A stretch of 64,000 nt of DNA, taken from assembly GCF_022844465.1 (NCBI RefSeq), contig NZ_JALHLP010000020.1:1-64000 (forward strand), read 5' to 3'. A program made the position numbers and the translations under genes. Source of the DNA: Bradyrhizobium sp. GTDB taxonomy: Bacteria > Pseudomonadota > Alphaproteobacteria > Rhizobiales > Xanthobacteraceae. How positions within the stretch are numbered: the first letter of the stretch is position 1; each line of letters starts with the position of its first letter. The notes beneath the pieces are model-generated. The model was not told the DNA's origin. It saw nothing but the letters and a program-made list of their open reading frames with translations, and did not search any database. Below, piece after piece: positions 25,095-33,072 of this stretch.

Positions 25095-25334
25095 ATGCAG
25101 GTAACGAAAGTTCTGGGGCTTGCAGCCGTGGGCGTATGGCTCGCGCTCGGGGCGCCGGCCAACGCGCTATCGCTGAGCCATCCCGGCGCCGCTGCCGCGA
25201 TCCAGGATGACGCCCGGCTGGTAACGACGGAGGTGCATTGGCGCCACCACCGCTACCATCGCCACCACCACCGTTGGCACCGCTGGCACCATCACCATCA
25301 CCGTCATCACCATCGCCATTGGCGCCGCTGGTAA
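25095..25334 (+). CDS. Histidine-rich small exported protein
   Basis: The 79-residue protein has a signal peptide (MQVTKVLGLAAVGVWLALG, cut near ANA), a short segment LSLSHPGAAAAIQDDARL-VTTEV and a C-terminal stretch of 33 residues with 17 histidines alternating with Arg and Trp. Metal binding is an obvious possibility, not shown. AAGGAGAC precedes the ATG. The post-signal segment is shared with the gene at 25955, so the two are probably paralogues. Confidence 0.7.
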   Translation: MQVTKVLGLAAVGVWLALGAPANALSLSHPGAAAAIQDDARLVTTEVHWRHHRYHRHHHRWHRWHHHHHRHHHRHWRRW

Positions 25335-25465
25335 ATGCGGCAACCGGGCGCAGCAAGCGGGCCCGTTCATCGCGGGCCTGTCTTCGCCTCGCCGGTCGCC
25401 ATGAAACCGGCCAGATTGCTGCGCGTTATCTGGCCATCTGGATGTTGATAAAAGGGGAGTCTGTC

Positions 25466-25792
25466 ATGAAGAGCTTGATCGCGGCAGTCATTGCCGCAGC
25501 CGCGCTTTTGGTTGTCGGCCCCGCAGCGGTCAATCCGGCGACCGCTGCGCCGCCGGCGAAGTCGCAAACCGCCGGCACATCAGATGCCACCGATTTCAGT
25601 GCGCACCGTTATCACCGGCGTTACTACCGCCACTACGGGTATCGGCCGCACTATCGGCACTACCACCGTCCCTACTACCGGCCCGTGTACCAGCCCTATT
25701 ATTACGGACGGCCCCATTACTATCGGCCATACCCATACTACGCGCCGGCGCCGTTCTCCTTCGGCATCGGCTTTGGGCCGGTCTGGTGGTGA
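25466..25792 (+). CDS. Tyrosine/histidine-rich small exported protein
   Basis: The 108-residue product starts with a clear signal peptide (MKSLIAAVIAAAALLVVG, Ala-rich cleavage region), then HRYHRRYYRHYGYRPHYRHY-type repeats with Tyr, His, Arg and Pro dominating, and a hydrophobic tail PFSFGIGFGPVWW. It is similar in kind to many uncharacterised rhizobial exported proteins. AAAGGGGAG precedes ATG 25466. It lies in a tandem of three such genes. Confidence 0.7.
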   Translation: MKSLIAAVIAAAALLVVGPAAVNPATAAPPAKSQTAGTSDATDFSAHRYHRRYYRHYGYRPHYRHYHRPYYRPVYQPYYYGRPHYYRPYPYYAPAPFSFGIGFGPVWW

Positions 25793-25954
25793 GGGATGGT
25801 TCCCGCGGTCGTTGCGCGCGTTCATCGTAGCGCATTCACAGCGTGTTCAGGTGGCCGTTTTTAGCATCACGCCGGGTGCGACTGTAAATGAACGCGACGA
25901 TGGCCAGCCGCCTCGACCTGCAAGGCGTCGTCGCCGCTTAGGGAGAGTTCATCG

Positions 25955-26521
25955 GTGGTGATATCCGATTCCGGACGCGGCCTGGTCCGCCGTCTGGGTG
26001 TCACGGCTGCGGCCGTGTTTGCGCTCGCGGCGGTTTCCCAGCAGCGCGCCGAGGCAGTTTCGCTTTCAAGTCCCGGCGCGGCTGCGGCAGCGAAATCCGC
26101 GACCGATGCATTGACCACTGAAGTCCGGCGCGGCGGCCGTGGTCATGGCGGCGGTGGGTTTCGCGGTGGCGGCGGCTTTCGCGGCGGCGGTTTCCACGGC
26201 GGCCATGGCGGCTTGCGTGGCGGTGCGGCGTTTCACGGCGGTCATGCGTTCCGCGGCGGCGGCTATCGTGTGGCGCCGGCCTTCCATGGCGGTTATCGCC
26301 ACGGCTATCGTCACGCCTATCACCGACCGCACTTCCACCACCACCGGCCCCACTTCCATCGTCGGGTTTACTACGCGCCGGCCTACTACGGCTATCCGCG
26401 CTACTATGCTCCCCGTTATCGCTACTGCCGGGTGATCTGGACCTATTACGGGCCGCGCAAGATCTGCAAGCATCGGCCGTTCTACCGGCACCACTGGCGT
26501 CACCGCTATTACGGATGGTGA
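25955..26521 (+). CDS. Glycine/histidine-rich small exported protein
   Basis: The 188-residue protein has an N-terminal signal (LVRRLGVTAAAVFALAAVS, cut near AEA), then VSLSSPGAAAAAKSATDA-LTTEV like the 25095 product, then about 60 residues of Gly-Gly-Phe/His-Arg repeats, a His/Tyr-rich region and a terminal YCRVIWTYYGPRKIC with two cysteines. The start is GTG 25955 (or GTG 25958) with AGGGAG upstream. A clean terminator follows. Function unknown. Confidence 0.7.
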   Translation: MVISDSGRGLVRRLGVTAAAVFALAAVSQQRAEAVSLSSPGAAAAAKSATDALTTEVRRGGRGHGGGGFRGGGGFRGGGFHGGHGGLRGGAAFHGGHAFRGGGYRVAPAFHGGYRHGYRHAYHRPHFHHHRPHFHRRVYYAPAYYGYPRYYAPRYRYCRVIWTYYGPRKICKHRPFYRHHWRHRYYGW

Positions 26522-26532
26522 CCTTCGAATCC

Positions 26533-26558
26533 AAAAGGCGCCGGTCGGGCGCCTTTTC
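26533..26558 (+). terminator. Intrinsic terminator of the Gly/His-rich gene
   Basis: AAAAGGCGCC and GGCGCCTTTT form a perfect ten-base stem with loop GGTCG, ending in TTTTC, 12 bases after the stop codon. Confidence 0.9.
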
Positions 26559-26584
26559 TGGTTGCGGGAATACGGTCGGGGCAG

Positions 26585-26791
26585 TCAGTCTCGATCCTTG
26601 CCCCACGGCTTGATCCGCCACGGCATCAGCGTCTGCAGCCGCCACTCCTTCCAGCTCCCGGGTGGCCAGCGGCTGAGGCGCGAGACTTCCTTCGACGCGG
26701 GCATGAGATCGACAACGTTTGGCTTCGCGCGTCGTCGTGACTGCCGCGTCGCCTCGCCGATCATGTCGACAAACTCAGACTTGTCTGCCAC
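26585..26791 (-). CDS. Small basic protein of unknown function
   Basis: A 68-residue frame starting with GTG at 26791 (GAGG upstream): VADKSEFVDMIGEATRQSRR and a C-terminal half with RWPPGSWKEWRLQTLMPW. It is basic with several tryptophans and no signal peptide. An ATG at 26824 would add 11 residues. I recall similar short Bradyrhizobium proteins but no function. It lies downstream of leuC on the same strand, 105 bases away. Confidence 0.55.
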   Translation of the reverse strand: MADKSEFVDMIGEATRQSRRRAKPNVVDLMPASKEVSRLSRWPPGSWKEWRLQTLMPWRIKPWGKDRD

Positions 26792-26896
26792 GGCTGGACC
26801 TCGCGAAAGAGTTCCGCAAAGCAACAGTCTGCGCCTGCCCGCTTAACGGGGCGTTTCGAATCGCCCGCCTTACCCGGCGGTCTCGACAAAGAAGCG

Positions 26897-28303
26897 TTAA
26901 CGCCACTCCCTGATGTCGACAAAATGGCCGGCGATCGCCGCGGCCGCCGCCATTGCCGGCGATACCAGGTGGGTGCGGCCCTTGAAGCCCTGACGGCCCT
27001 CGAAGTTGCGGTTCGAGGTCGAGGCGCAACGCTCTTCCGGGGCCAGCTTGTCGGGGTTCATCGCAAGGCACATCGAGCAGCCTGGCTCGCGCCATTCGAA
27101 GCCCGCCTTGATGAAGATCTTGTCGAGGCCTTCGGCCTCCGCCTGCGCCTTGACGAGGCCCGAGCCCGGCACGATCATCGCGTTGACATGGGCATTGACG
27201 GTCCTGCCCTCGGCGACTTTCGCCGCGGCGCGCAGGTCTTCGATGCGGCCGTTGGTGCAGGAGCCGATGAAGACACGGTCGAGCTTGATGTCGGTGATCT
27301 TCGTCCCCGCTATCAGCCCCATGTATTTCAGCGCGCGATGCTTCGACAGCCGCTTGGCCTCGTCGGCGATCTTGTCGGGGTCCGGCACAACGCCCGATAT
27401 CGACACGACGTCCTCGGGCGAGGTGCCCCAGGTCACGATCGGCGGCAGCTTTGCCGCGTCCAGCCTGATTTCGTGGTCGAAATGCGCGCCCTCGTCGGAA
27501 CGCAACGTCTCCCAGTAACGCATCGCAGCATCCCACGCCTCGCCCTTCGGCGCCTTCGGGCGTCCCTTCAGGAACTCGAACGCCTTTTCGTCGGGGGCGA
27601 TCAAACCGGCGCGCGCGCCGCCCTCGATCGACATGTTGCAGACCGTCATGCGGCCTTCCATCGAGAGCGCGCGGATGGCTTCGCCGGCATATTCCAGCAC
27701 ATAGCCGGTGCCGCCGGCGGTGCCGATCTCGCCGATGATGGCCAGGATGATGTCCTTGCCGGTGACGCCGTCGGGCAATTTGCCGTCGACCACCGCGCGC
27801 ATGTTCTTGGCCTTTTTCTGGATCAGCGTCTGGGTCGCCAGCACGTGCTCGACCTCGGAGGTGCCGATGCCGTGCGCCAGCGCGCCGAATGCGCCATGGG
27901 TGGAGGTGTGGCTGTCACCGCAGACGATGGTGGTGCCGGGCAGCGTAAAGCCCTGCTCGGGGCCGATCACGTGGACGATGCCCTGCCGCCGGTCATGCTC
28001 GTCGAAATACTCGACCCCGAACTCCCGGGCGTTGTCAGCCATCACCCGCATCTGCTCGATGCTCTCCGGGTCCGGATTGGGCTTGGAGCGGTCGGTGGTC
28101 GGGATGTTGTGGTCGACCACCGCCAGCGTCTTCTCCGGCGCGCGCACCTTGCGTCCGGTCGCCCGCAGGCCCTCGAACGCCTGAGGCGAGGTCACCTCGT
28201 GGACCAGATGGCGGTCGATATAGAGCAGGCAGGTGCCGTCGTCGGCTTCGTGAACCAGGTGGTCGTTCCAGATCTTGTCGTACAGCGTGGTCGGTTTGGA
28301 CAT
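26897..28303 (-). CDS. leuC: 3-isopropylmalate dehydratase large subunit
   Basis: The 468-residue subunit carries the 4Fe-4S cluster: FIGSCTNGR and CSMCLAMN supply the three cysteine ligands. CGDSHTSTHGAFGALA and the C-terminal NFEGRQG are conserved. ATG 28303 follows TTGGAG; an ATG at 28318 adds five residues. It lies downstream of rplS on the same strand but beyond the rplS terminator, so it needs its own promoter. Confidence 0.97.
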   Translation of the reverse strand: MSKPTTLYDKIWNDHLVHEADDGTCLLYIDRHLVHEVTSPQAFEGLRATGRKVRAPEKTLAVVDHNIPTTDRSKPNPDPESIEQMRVMADNAREFGVEYFDEHDRRQGIVHVIGPEQGFTLPGTTIVCGDSHTSTHGAFGALAHGIGTSEVEHVLATQTLIQKKAKNMRAVVDGKLPDGVTGKDIILAIIGEIGTAGGTGYVLEYAGEAIRALSMEGRMTVCNMSIEGGARAGLIAPDEKAFEFLKGRPKAPKGEAWDAAMRYWETLRSDEGAHFDHEIRLDAAKLPPIVTWGTSPEDVVSISGVVPDPDKIADEAKRLSKHRALKYMGLIAGTKITDIKLDRVFIGSCTNGRIEDLRAAAKVAEGRTVNAHVNAMIVPGSGLVKAQAEAEGLDKIFIKAGFEWREPGCSMCLAMNPDKLAPEERCASTSNRNFEGRQGFKGRTHLVSPAMAAAAAIAGHFVDIREWR

Positions 28304-28634
28304 GAGCGCAAGCTCCAAAAGGCATTCTGTGAGGGGCGGTCAGGCGCAGGTTGCGTAAGCAGGCGAAAGCATCGGTGCAGCGTCAGGCTGCGCGCGTAAG
28401 CTCTGACGTCGCCGAGGTGGCAAAGCGCCCGAAAAATCGTCCGGGCAGCCGCGAGCGGTCGTCGATCACGACGGGCGCGACGCGCAGGCATGCGGAACAT
28501 GTCTGATCCAGAACCATTCCAGCCTCTTAGCACAGGAGGTATCGAAGCGCGATATGCGCTGGCAATGACGGGGGAGCAACAAAAAAGCGCGGGAGCAAGC
28601 CCCGCGCTTTTCTTCACATCCCCTTCGGGACGAA
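28304..28634. other. Intergenic region between rplS and leuC
   Basis: These 331 bases hold the rplS terminator at one end and presumably the leuC promoter at the other. No leucine-rich leader peptide or riboswitch was seen. Confidence 0.5.
28583..28611 (-). terminator. Intrinsic terminator of the rpsP-rplS operon
   Basis: AAAAGCGCGGG and CCCGCGCTTTT form a perfect 11-base stem with a seven-base loop. On the minus strand it is followed by a T run, 24 bases past the rplS stop codon. Confidence 0.9.
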
Positions 28635-29015
28635 CTACTCGCCGACGGCGACGGCGCGGTCCTGCTTTTCGACGATGCGGGCCGACTTGCCGCGCAGCTG
28701 GCGCAGGTAATACAGCTTGGCGCGACGCACCTTGCCGCGGCGCACCACCTTGATCGAGTCGATCATCGGCGACATCACCGGGAAGACGCGCTCGACGCCT
28801 TCGCCGTAGGAGATCTTGCGGACGGTGAAGCTCTCGTTGAGCCCGCCGCCGGATCGGCCGATGCAGACGCCTTCATAGGCCTGCACGCGGGTTCGCTCGC
28901 CTTCGATCACCTTGACGTTGACGATCACGGTGTCGCCGGGGCCGAATTCGGGGATCGTCTTGGTCGCTGACAGCTTTTCGAATTGCTCTTTTTCGAGCTG
29001 TTGAATGAGGTTCAT
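28635..29015 (-). CDS. rplS: 50S ribosomal protein L19
   Basis: The 126-residue protein sits at the subunit interface. FGPGDTVIVNVKVIEGERTR, SFTVRKISYGEGVERVFP and KLYYLRQLRGKSARI are characteristic. ATG 29015 has GGAGATC before it; an ATG four codons upstream is less likely. It is the last gene of the rpsP-rimM-trmD-rplS unit. Confidence 0.98.
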   Translation of the reverse strand: MNLIQQLEKEQFEKLSATKTIPEFGPGDTVIVNVKVIEGERTRVQAYEGVCIGRSGGGLNESFTVRKISYGEGVERVFPVMSPMIDSIKVVRRGKVRRAKLYYLRQLRGKSARIVEKQDRAVAVGE

Positions 29016-29125
29016 TGAGATCTCCATCGGCAGCGCGCCCAGCCGGTCCAGCGCGGGCTGCGCGAACGTCCGTATCCTGCCATTGCGCGGATTTGGCGTC
29101 CGTATAGGGCAAAGGAGGGCGGTTG

Positions 29126-29848
29126 TCACCCGTCTGTCGTGCCTTTTGCGGCTTTTTGGCCGGCGGCGATAGCGGCCCACAAATCGGGACGGCGCAGTCG
29201 GGTCAGGGCCTCGGCCTCCGCCCGCCGCCAGGCCGCAATCTTGGCATGGTCACCGGAAGTGAGGATATCAGGAATGGTGCGGCCCTCGAACGCCTGCGGA
29301 CGGGTGAATTGGGGGTATTCGAGTAATCCGGCGGAAAAGCTCTCGTCGGCGCCAGAGGCCGGCTTTCCCATCACGCCCGGCAGCAGCCGCACGCAGGCGT
29401 CGATCAGCGCCATCGCGGCGATCTCACCGCCGGACAGGACATAGTCCCCGATCGATATTTCCTGGAGACCGCGCGCCTCGATGACCCGCTGATCGACCCC
29501 CTCGAACCGGCCGCAGACGATCAGCGGGCCGGGTCCGGCCGCCAGTTCGGCTACCAGCGACTGGGTCAATGGCCGACCCCGCGGGCTCATCAACAGGCGC
29601 GGCCGATCGAGGGCGGGCTCCGCGGCGTCGATCGCCGCCGCCAGCACGTCGGCCCGCAGCACCATGCCCGGGCCGCCGCCGGCCGGGGTGTCATCGACGC
29701 TGCGGTGGCGGTCGGTTGCGGAATCCCTGATGTCGCGCGCCTCCAGCCGCCACAGGCCTGACGCCAGCGCCTTGCCCGCCAGGCTGACGCCGAGCGGCCC
29801 GGGAAACATCTCGGGAAACAGCGTGAGAACGGTGGCGCGCCAGGTCAT
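29126..29848 (-). CDS. trmD: tRNA (guanine-37-N1)-methyltransferase
   Basis: The 240-residue SPOUT enzyme methylates G37 beside the anticodon and so guards the reading frame. VLTLFPEMFPG, GGGPGMVLRADV, CGRFEGVDQRV and the knot motif IGDYVLSGGEIAAMALIDA are intact. It sits between rimM and rplS in the usual order. Confidence 0.97.
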   Translation of the reverse strand: MTWRATVLTLFPEMFPGPLGVSLAGKALASGLWRLEARDIRDSATDRHRSVDDTPAGGGPGMVLRADVLAAAIDAAEPALDRPRLLMSPRGRPLTQSLVAELAAGPGPLIVCGRFEGVDQRVIEARGLQEISIGDYVLSGGEIAAMALIDACVRLLPGVMGKPASGADESFSAGLLEYPQFTRPQAFEGRTIPDILTSGDHAKIAAWRRAEAEALTRLRRPDLWAAIAAGQKAAKGTTDG

Positions 29849-29876
29849 GGTTGAGTGATCACGGTTGAGCTCAGGC

Positions 29877-29952
29877 CGTCATACGCGGGCCTGACCCGCG
29901 TATCCATCTTCTTCGAAAGGATGGATCGCCGGGTCAAGCCCGGCGATGACGA
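29877..29952. repeat. Palindromic intergenic element, family D
   Basis: The element starts CGTCATACGCGGG and ends CCCGGCGATGACG, with ATCCATC/GATGGAT arms around TTCTTCGAAAG in the middle. It fills almost the whole gap between rimM (stop at 29954) and trmD, inside a ribosomal operon. Its CGTCAT/ATGACG ends are shared with families A and B. Confidence 0.75.
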
Positions 29953-29953
29953 G

Positions 29954-30478
29954 CTAGGATTGGGCGTCGTCGCCTTCGATTTCCTGCGGCAGCTCGATCA
30001 CGACGCGGCCGGCGGCAAGATCGATGATCGGCACCACCGCATGGGTGAACGGCAGCAGCAGGGTCGGACCTCGCGCGGGCGCGATCTCGATGATGTCGCC
30101 GGCGCCGAAATTGTGAACCGCAACGACGCGGCCAACCGGGGCGTTGGCGGCATCGACGGCGGCCAATCCAATCAGGTCGGCGTGGTAGTATTCGTCGTCA
30201 CTGGTTTCGGGCAGTTGGTCGCGCGCGATGTAGAGTTCGATGCCGTTGAGCCGTTGGGCGTCCTCGCGGGTGGCGATGCCTTTCAGCGTCGCCACCAGAT
30301 GATCCCCGGCCGCGCGGATATCTGCCACCTCGAACCGGCGCGAACCGTCCCTGGTCGTCAGCGGGCCGTAATCCTTCACGGCGAACGGATCCGCGGTGAA
30401 CGTCCACAGCTTCACCGCGCCCCGCACGCCATGCGCGGCGCCGATCCGGGCGACGCAAATCGGTGCGGTCACCGTCAT
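29954..30478 (-). CDS. rimM: Ribosome maturation factor RimM
   Basis: The 174-residue protein binds S19 during 30S assembly. VARIGAAHGVRGAVKLWTF starts the RimM domain, and the PRC-barrel half contains YYHADLIGL, VHNFGAGDIIEI and LLPFTHAVVPIIDL. ATG 30478 lies 13 bases after the rpsP stop without an obvious ribosome binding site, so coupling to rpsP is likely. Confidence 0.96.
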   Translation of the reverse strand: MTVTAPICVARIGAAHGVRGAVKLWTFTADPFAVKDYGPLTTRDGSRRFEVADIRAAGDHLVATLKGIATREDAQRLNGIELYIARDQLPETSDDEYYHADLIGLAAVDAANAPVGRVVAVHNFGAGDIIEIAPARGPTLLLPFTHAVVPIIDLAAGRVVIELPQEIEGDDAQS

Positions 30479-30491
30479 GCGCCGCGACGCT

Positions 30492-30821
30492 TTACGCCTT
30501 CGCGGCTTCGGCGGCGGCCTTGCGCTCCTTGCGCGGCACGGCCTTTTCCGGATTGTTGCGGGCGGCGCGCTTGACGATTCCAGCCGCATCCAGGAAGCGG
30601 TTGACGCGATCCGACGGCTGCGCGCCCTTGGCGAGCCAGGCCTTGACCTTGTCCAGGTCGAGCTTCAGCCGCGATTCATTGTCCTTCGGCAGCAGCGGGT
30701 TAAAATGGCCGAGACGCTCGATGAAGCGGCCGTCGCGGGGAAAGCGCGAGTCGGCGACGACGACGTGATAGACCGGGCGCTTCTTGGTGCCTGCGCGAGC
30801 AAGGCGGATGACGACTGACAT
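30492..30821 (-). CDS. rpsP: 30S ribosomal protein S16
   Basis: The 109-residue protein begins MSVVIRLARAGTKKRPVYHV and contains DGRFIERLGHFNPL, both diagnostic. The C-terminal Lys/Ala-rich tail beyond residue 85 is typical of alphaproteobacteria. It heads the rpsP-rimM-trmD-rplS cluster. Confidence 0.98.
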   Translation of the reverse strand: MSVVIRLARAGTKKRPVYHVVVADSRFPRDGRFIERLGHFNPLLPKDNESRLKLDLDKVKAWLAKGAQPSDRVNRFLDAAGIVKRAARNNPEKAVPRKERKAAAEAAKA

Positions 30822-30901
30822 CTGGTTCTCCTGTTGAATGCGAACTTAGTGAAGTGAATGACGTGAATTAGCGTCGTTGCGAGCTGGCTTTGCATCGCAC
30901 C

Positions 30902-31020
30902 CGTCATGCCCCGCGAAGGCGGGGCATCCAGTAATCGCAGGCGTCAGCGATTCAGCCGAGGGAGCGCGGAGTACTGGATCGTCCGCCCAGTGCGCAATTG
31001 CGCACAAGGCGGACGATGAC
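30902..31020. repeat. Palindromic intergenic element, family B (copy 1)
   Basis: Two hairpins are joined back to back. The left one, CGTCATGCCCCGC to GCGGGGCATCCAGTA, has a short loop; the right one, ACTGGATCGTCCGCC to GGCGGACGATGAC, carries the extra palindrome TGCGCAATTGCGCA at its tip (30991-31004). It lies between ffh and rpsP. Relatives are at 32619 and 63526. Confidence 0.85.
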
Positions 31021-31039
31021 AGCGAGTTCTGATGAGAGG

Positions 31040-32575
31040 TCATTTCTTCTTCCCCGGAAAGCCGCCGAGGCCCGGCAAGGTCGGCTTGCCGCTGAGGCCG
31101 GTCAGGCCCGGCAAATTCGGCAGGCCCTGGCGTAGACCGACGGGAATATCTTTCGGCAGCGCGGGCAGGCCGCCCGGCATCTGCTCGGCCAGCGCCTTCA
31201 ACTGCTCCGGCGTCGGCGCCGGCATCCCGCCGCCAAAGCCCATCGCCTGCGCGATGCCGGCCATCGGGCCGCGCTTGCCCGAGCCCATGGCCTTCATCAT
31301 GTCGGCCATGTTGCGGTGCATTTTCAGCAGCTTGTTGACTTCCTGCACCTCCAGCCCGGCGCCGGCGGCGATCCGCTTCTTGCGGCTGGCCTTGAGGATA
31401 TCGGGGCTCTTGCGCTCCTGCCGCGTCATCGAATCGATGATCGCGACCTGGCGCTTGATGATCTTGTCGTCGATCCCCGCGGCGGCGATCTGGTTCTTCA
31501 TCTTGGCAACGCCGGGCATCATGCCCATCAGGCCGCTGATGCCGCCCATGGTCGCCATCTGCAGCAACTGCTCGCGCATGTCTGACAGGTCGAACTGGCC
31601 CTTGCGCATCCGCTCCGCGGTGCGCGCGGCCTTTTCGGCGTCGATGTTGGCCGCCGCCTTTTCGACCAGCGAAACCACGTCGCCCATGCCGAGGATGCGG
31701 CCGGCGATCCGGCTCGGGTGAAAATCCTCCAGCGCGTCGGTCTTTTCGCCGGTACCGATCAGCTTGATCGGCTTGCCCGTCACCGCGCGCATCGACAGCG
31801 CAGCACCGCCGCGGCCGTCGCCGTCCACCCGCGTCAGCACGATGCCGGTCAGGCCGACGCGCTGATCGAAGGCGCGCGCGAGGTTGACCGCGTCCTGGCC
31901 GGTCAGCGAATCCGCGACCAGCAGCACTTCATGCGGATTGGCCGTGGCTTTGATGTCGGCCGCCTCGCTCATCATCTCTTCGTCGAGCGTGGTGCGGCCG
32001 GCGGTGTCGAGCAGCACCACGTCGAAGCCGCCGAGCCTGGCGGCTTCAAGCGCGCGGCGGGCGATCTGCGCCGGTTTCTGGCCGGCCACGATCGGCAGCG
32101 TCGGGATGTCGAGGTCGCGCCCCAGCACCGCCAGCTGCTCCATCGCCGCCGGGCGGTAGATGTCGAGCGAGGCCATCAGCACCTTGCGCTTGTCGCGCTG
32201 GGTCATGCGGCGCGCCAGTTTCGCGGTCGTGGTGGTTTTGCCCGAGCCCTGCAGGCCGACCATCATGATCGCAACCGGCGGCACCGCGTTGAGGTCGATG
32301 GTCTGGCCGTCGGACCCGAGCATCGCGACCAGCTCGTCATGGACGATCTTGACCACCATCTGGCCCGGGGTGACCGACTTGACGACGGTGGCGCCGATCG
32401 CCTGCTCGCGAACGCGGTCGGTGAAGCTCCTGACCACCTCAAGCGAGACGTCGGCCTCCAGCAACGCGCGGCGCACCTCGCGCATCGCCGCGTCGACATC
32501 GGCTTCCGACAGCGCGCCGCGGCCCGTCAGCCGGTCGAGTATCCCACCAAGCTTTTCCGACAGACTGTCGAACAA
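31040..32575 (-). CDS. ffh: Signal recognition particle protein Ffh
   Basis: The 511-residue GTPase binds signal sequences and 4.5S RNA and docks on FtsY. The N domain is residues 1-85; the G domain has GLQGSGKTTTTAKLA, DTAGRTTLDEE and TRVDGDGRGG; the methionine-rich M domain follows (residues about 295-430). After it comes an unusual tail of about 60 residues with Gly, Pro and Leu, in repeats such as GLPALP, GLPNLPG and TLPGLGG, ending in KKK. The 4.5S RNA gene is not in the window. Confidence 0.97.
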   Translation of the reverse strand: MFDSLSEKLGGILDRLTGRGALSEADVDAAMREVRRALLEADVSLEVVRSFTDRVREQAIGATVVKSVTPGQMVVKIVHDELVAMLGSDGQTIDLNAVPPVAIMMVGLQGSGKTTTTAKLARRMTQRDKRKVLMASLDIYRPAAMEQLAVLGRDLDIPTLPIVAGQKPAQIARRALEAARLGGFDVVLLDTAGRTTLDEEMMSEAADIKATANPHEVLLVADSLTGQDAVNLARAFDQRVGLTGIVLTRVDGDGRGGAALSMRAVTGKPIKLIGTGEKTDALEDFHPSRIAGRILGMGDVVSLVEKAAANIDAEKAARTAERMRKGQFDLSDMREQLLQMATMGGISGLMGMMPGVAKMKNQIAAAGIDDKIIKRQVAIIDSMTRQERKSPDILKASRKKRIAAGAGLEVQEVNKLLKMHRNMADMMKAMGSGKRGPMAGIAQAMGFGGGMPAPTPEQLKALAEQMPGGLPALPKDIPVGLRQGLPNLPGLTGLSGKPTLPGLGGFPGKKK

Positions 32576-33072
32576 TGCCGTTGTCCTCTGCCCTTGCAGG
32601 CGCTGCCAAGTTCACCACCGTCATACCCCGCGAAAGCGGGGTATCCAGTACGCCGCGGCCTCTCGGTCTAACACCGGGCTGCTCTGGGATACTGGATCAC
32701 CCGCCTTCGCGGGTGATGACCATCTAAGTCCCGGCGCAGCACGCCAAAACGATCATTCAAACACTTTTGCGCCCGAGGGCGCATCGCGCTGTCGGGCGTT
32801 GGCCTCCGGCCTCAGGGGCCGGGCGGCGGGTCGAAAAGAAAATCTTTCCGAGAAGTGCGGATGTTAAACGCCGACAGACGCCGGAAGTCAAGGAAAACCG
32901 GGTCAAAATGTCCCTGCGAAAACCACAAGATGTTGAAATCAGGGGACTTTCGGAAGCAAGGCGAGGTCCGTAAATATCGCCGCAGGTTCAAAACCGAGCC
33001 CGCACACCCATATCACGCGGACGATATGGCTATGCACCACGACCTTGGTTCCCTCCCTCTTGTGATCCCCCC
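32576..33072. other. Intergenic region between ffh and an MBL-fold hydrolase gene
   Basis: These 497 bases hold a family B palindrome (32619-32720). The remaining 350 bases are less GC-rich than the flanks in places and have no convincing gene; a 101-codon frame at 32855-33160 runs into the hydrolase gene out of frame and looks spurious. No SRP RNA, RNase P RNA or tmRNA signature was seen. Confidence 0.5.
32619..32720. repeat. Palindromic intergenic element, family B (copy 2)
   Basis: It starts CGTCATACCCCGCGAAAGCG, continues GGGTATCCAGTA, and ends TACTGGATCACCCGCC with a GCGGGTGATGAC closure. It has the same back-to-back double-hairpin plan as the copies at 30902 and 63526 but different stem sequences with compensating changes (ACCCCGC/GCGGGGT). 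Confidence 0.8.
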
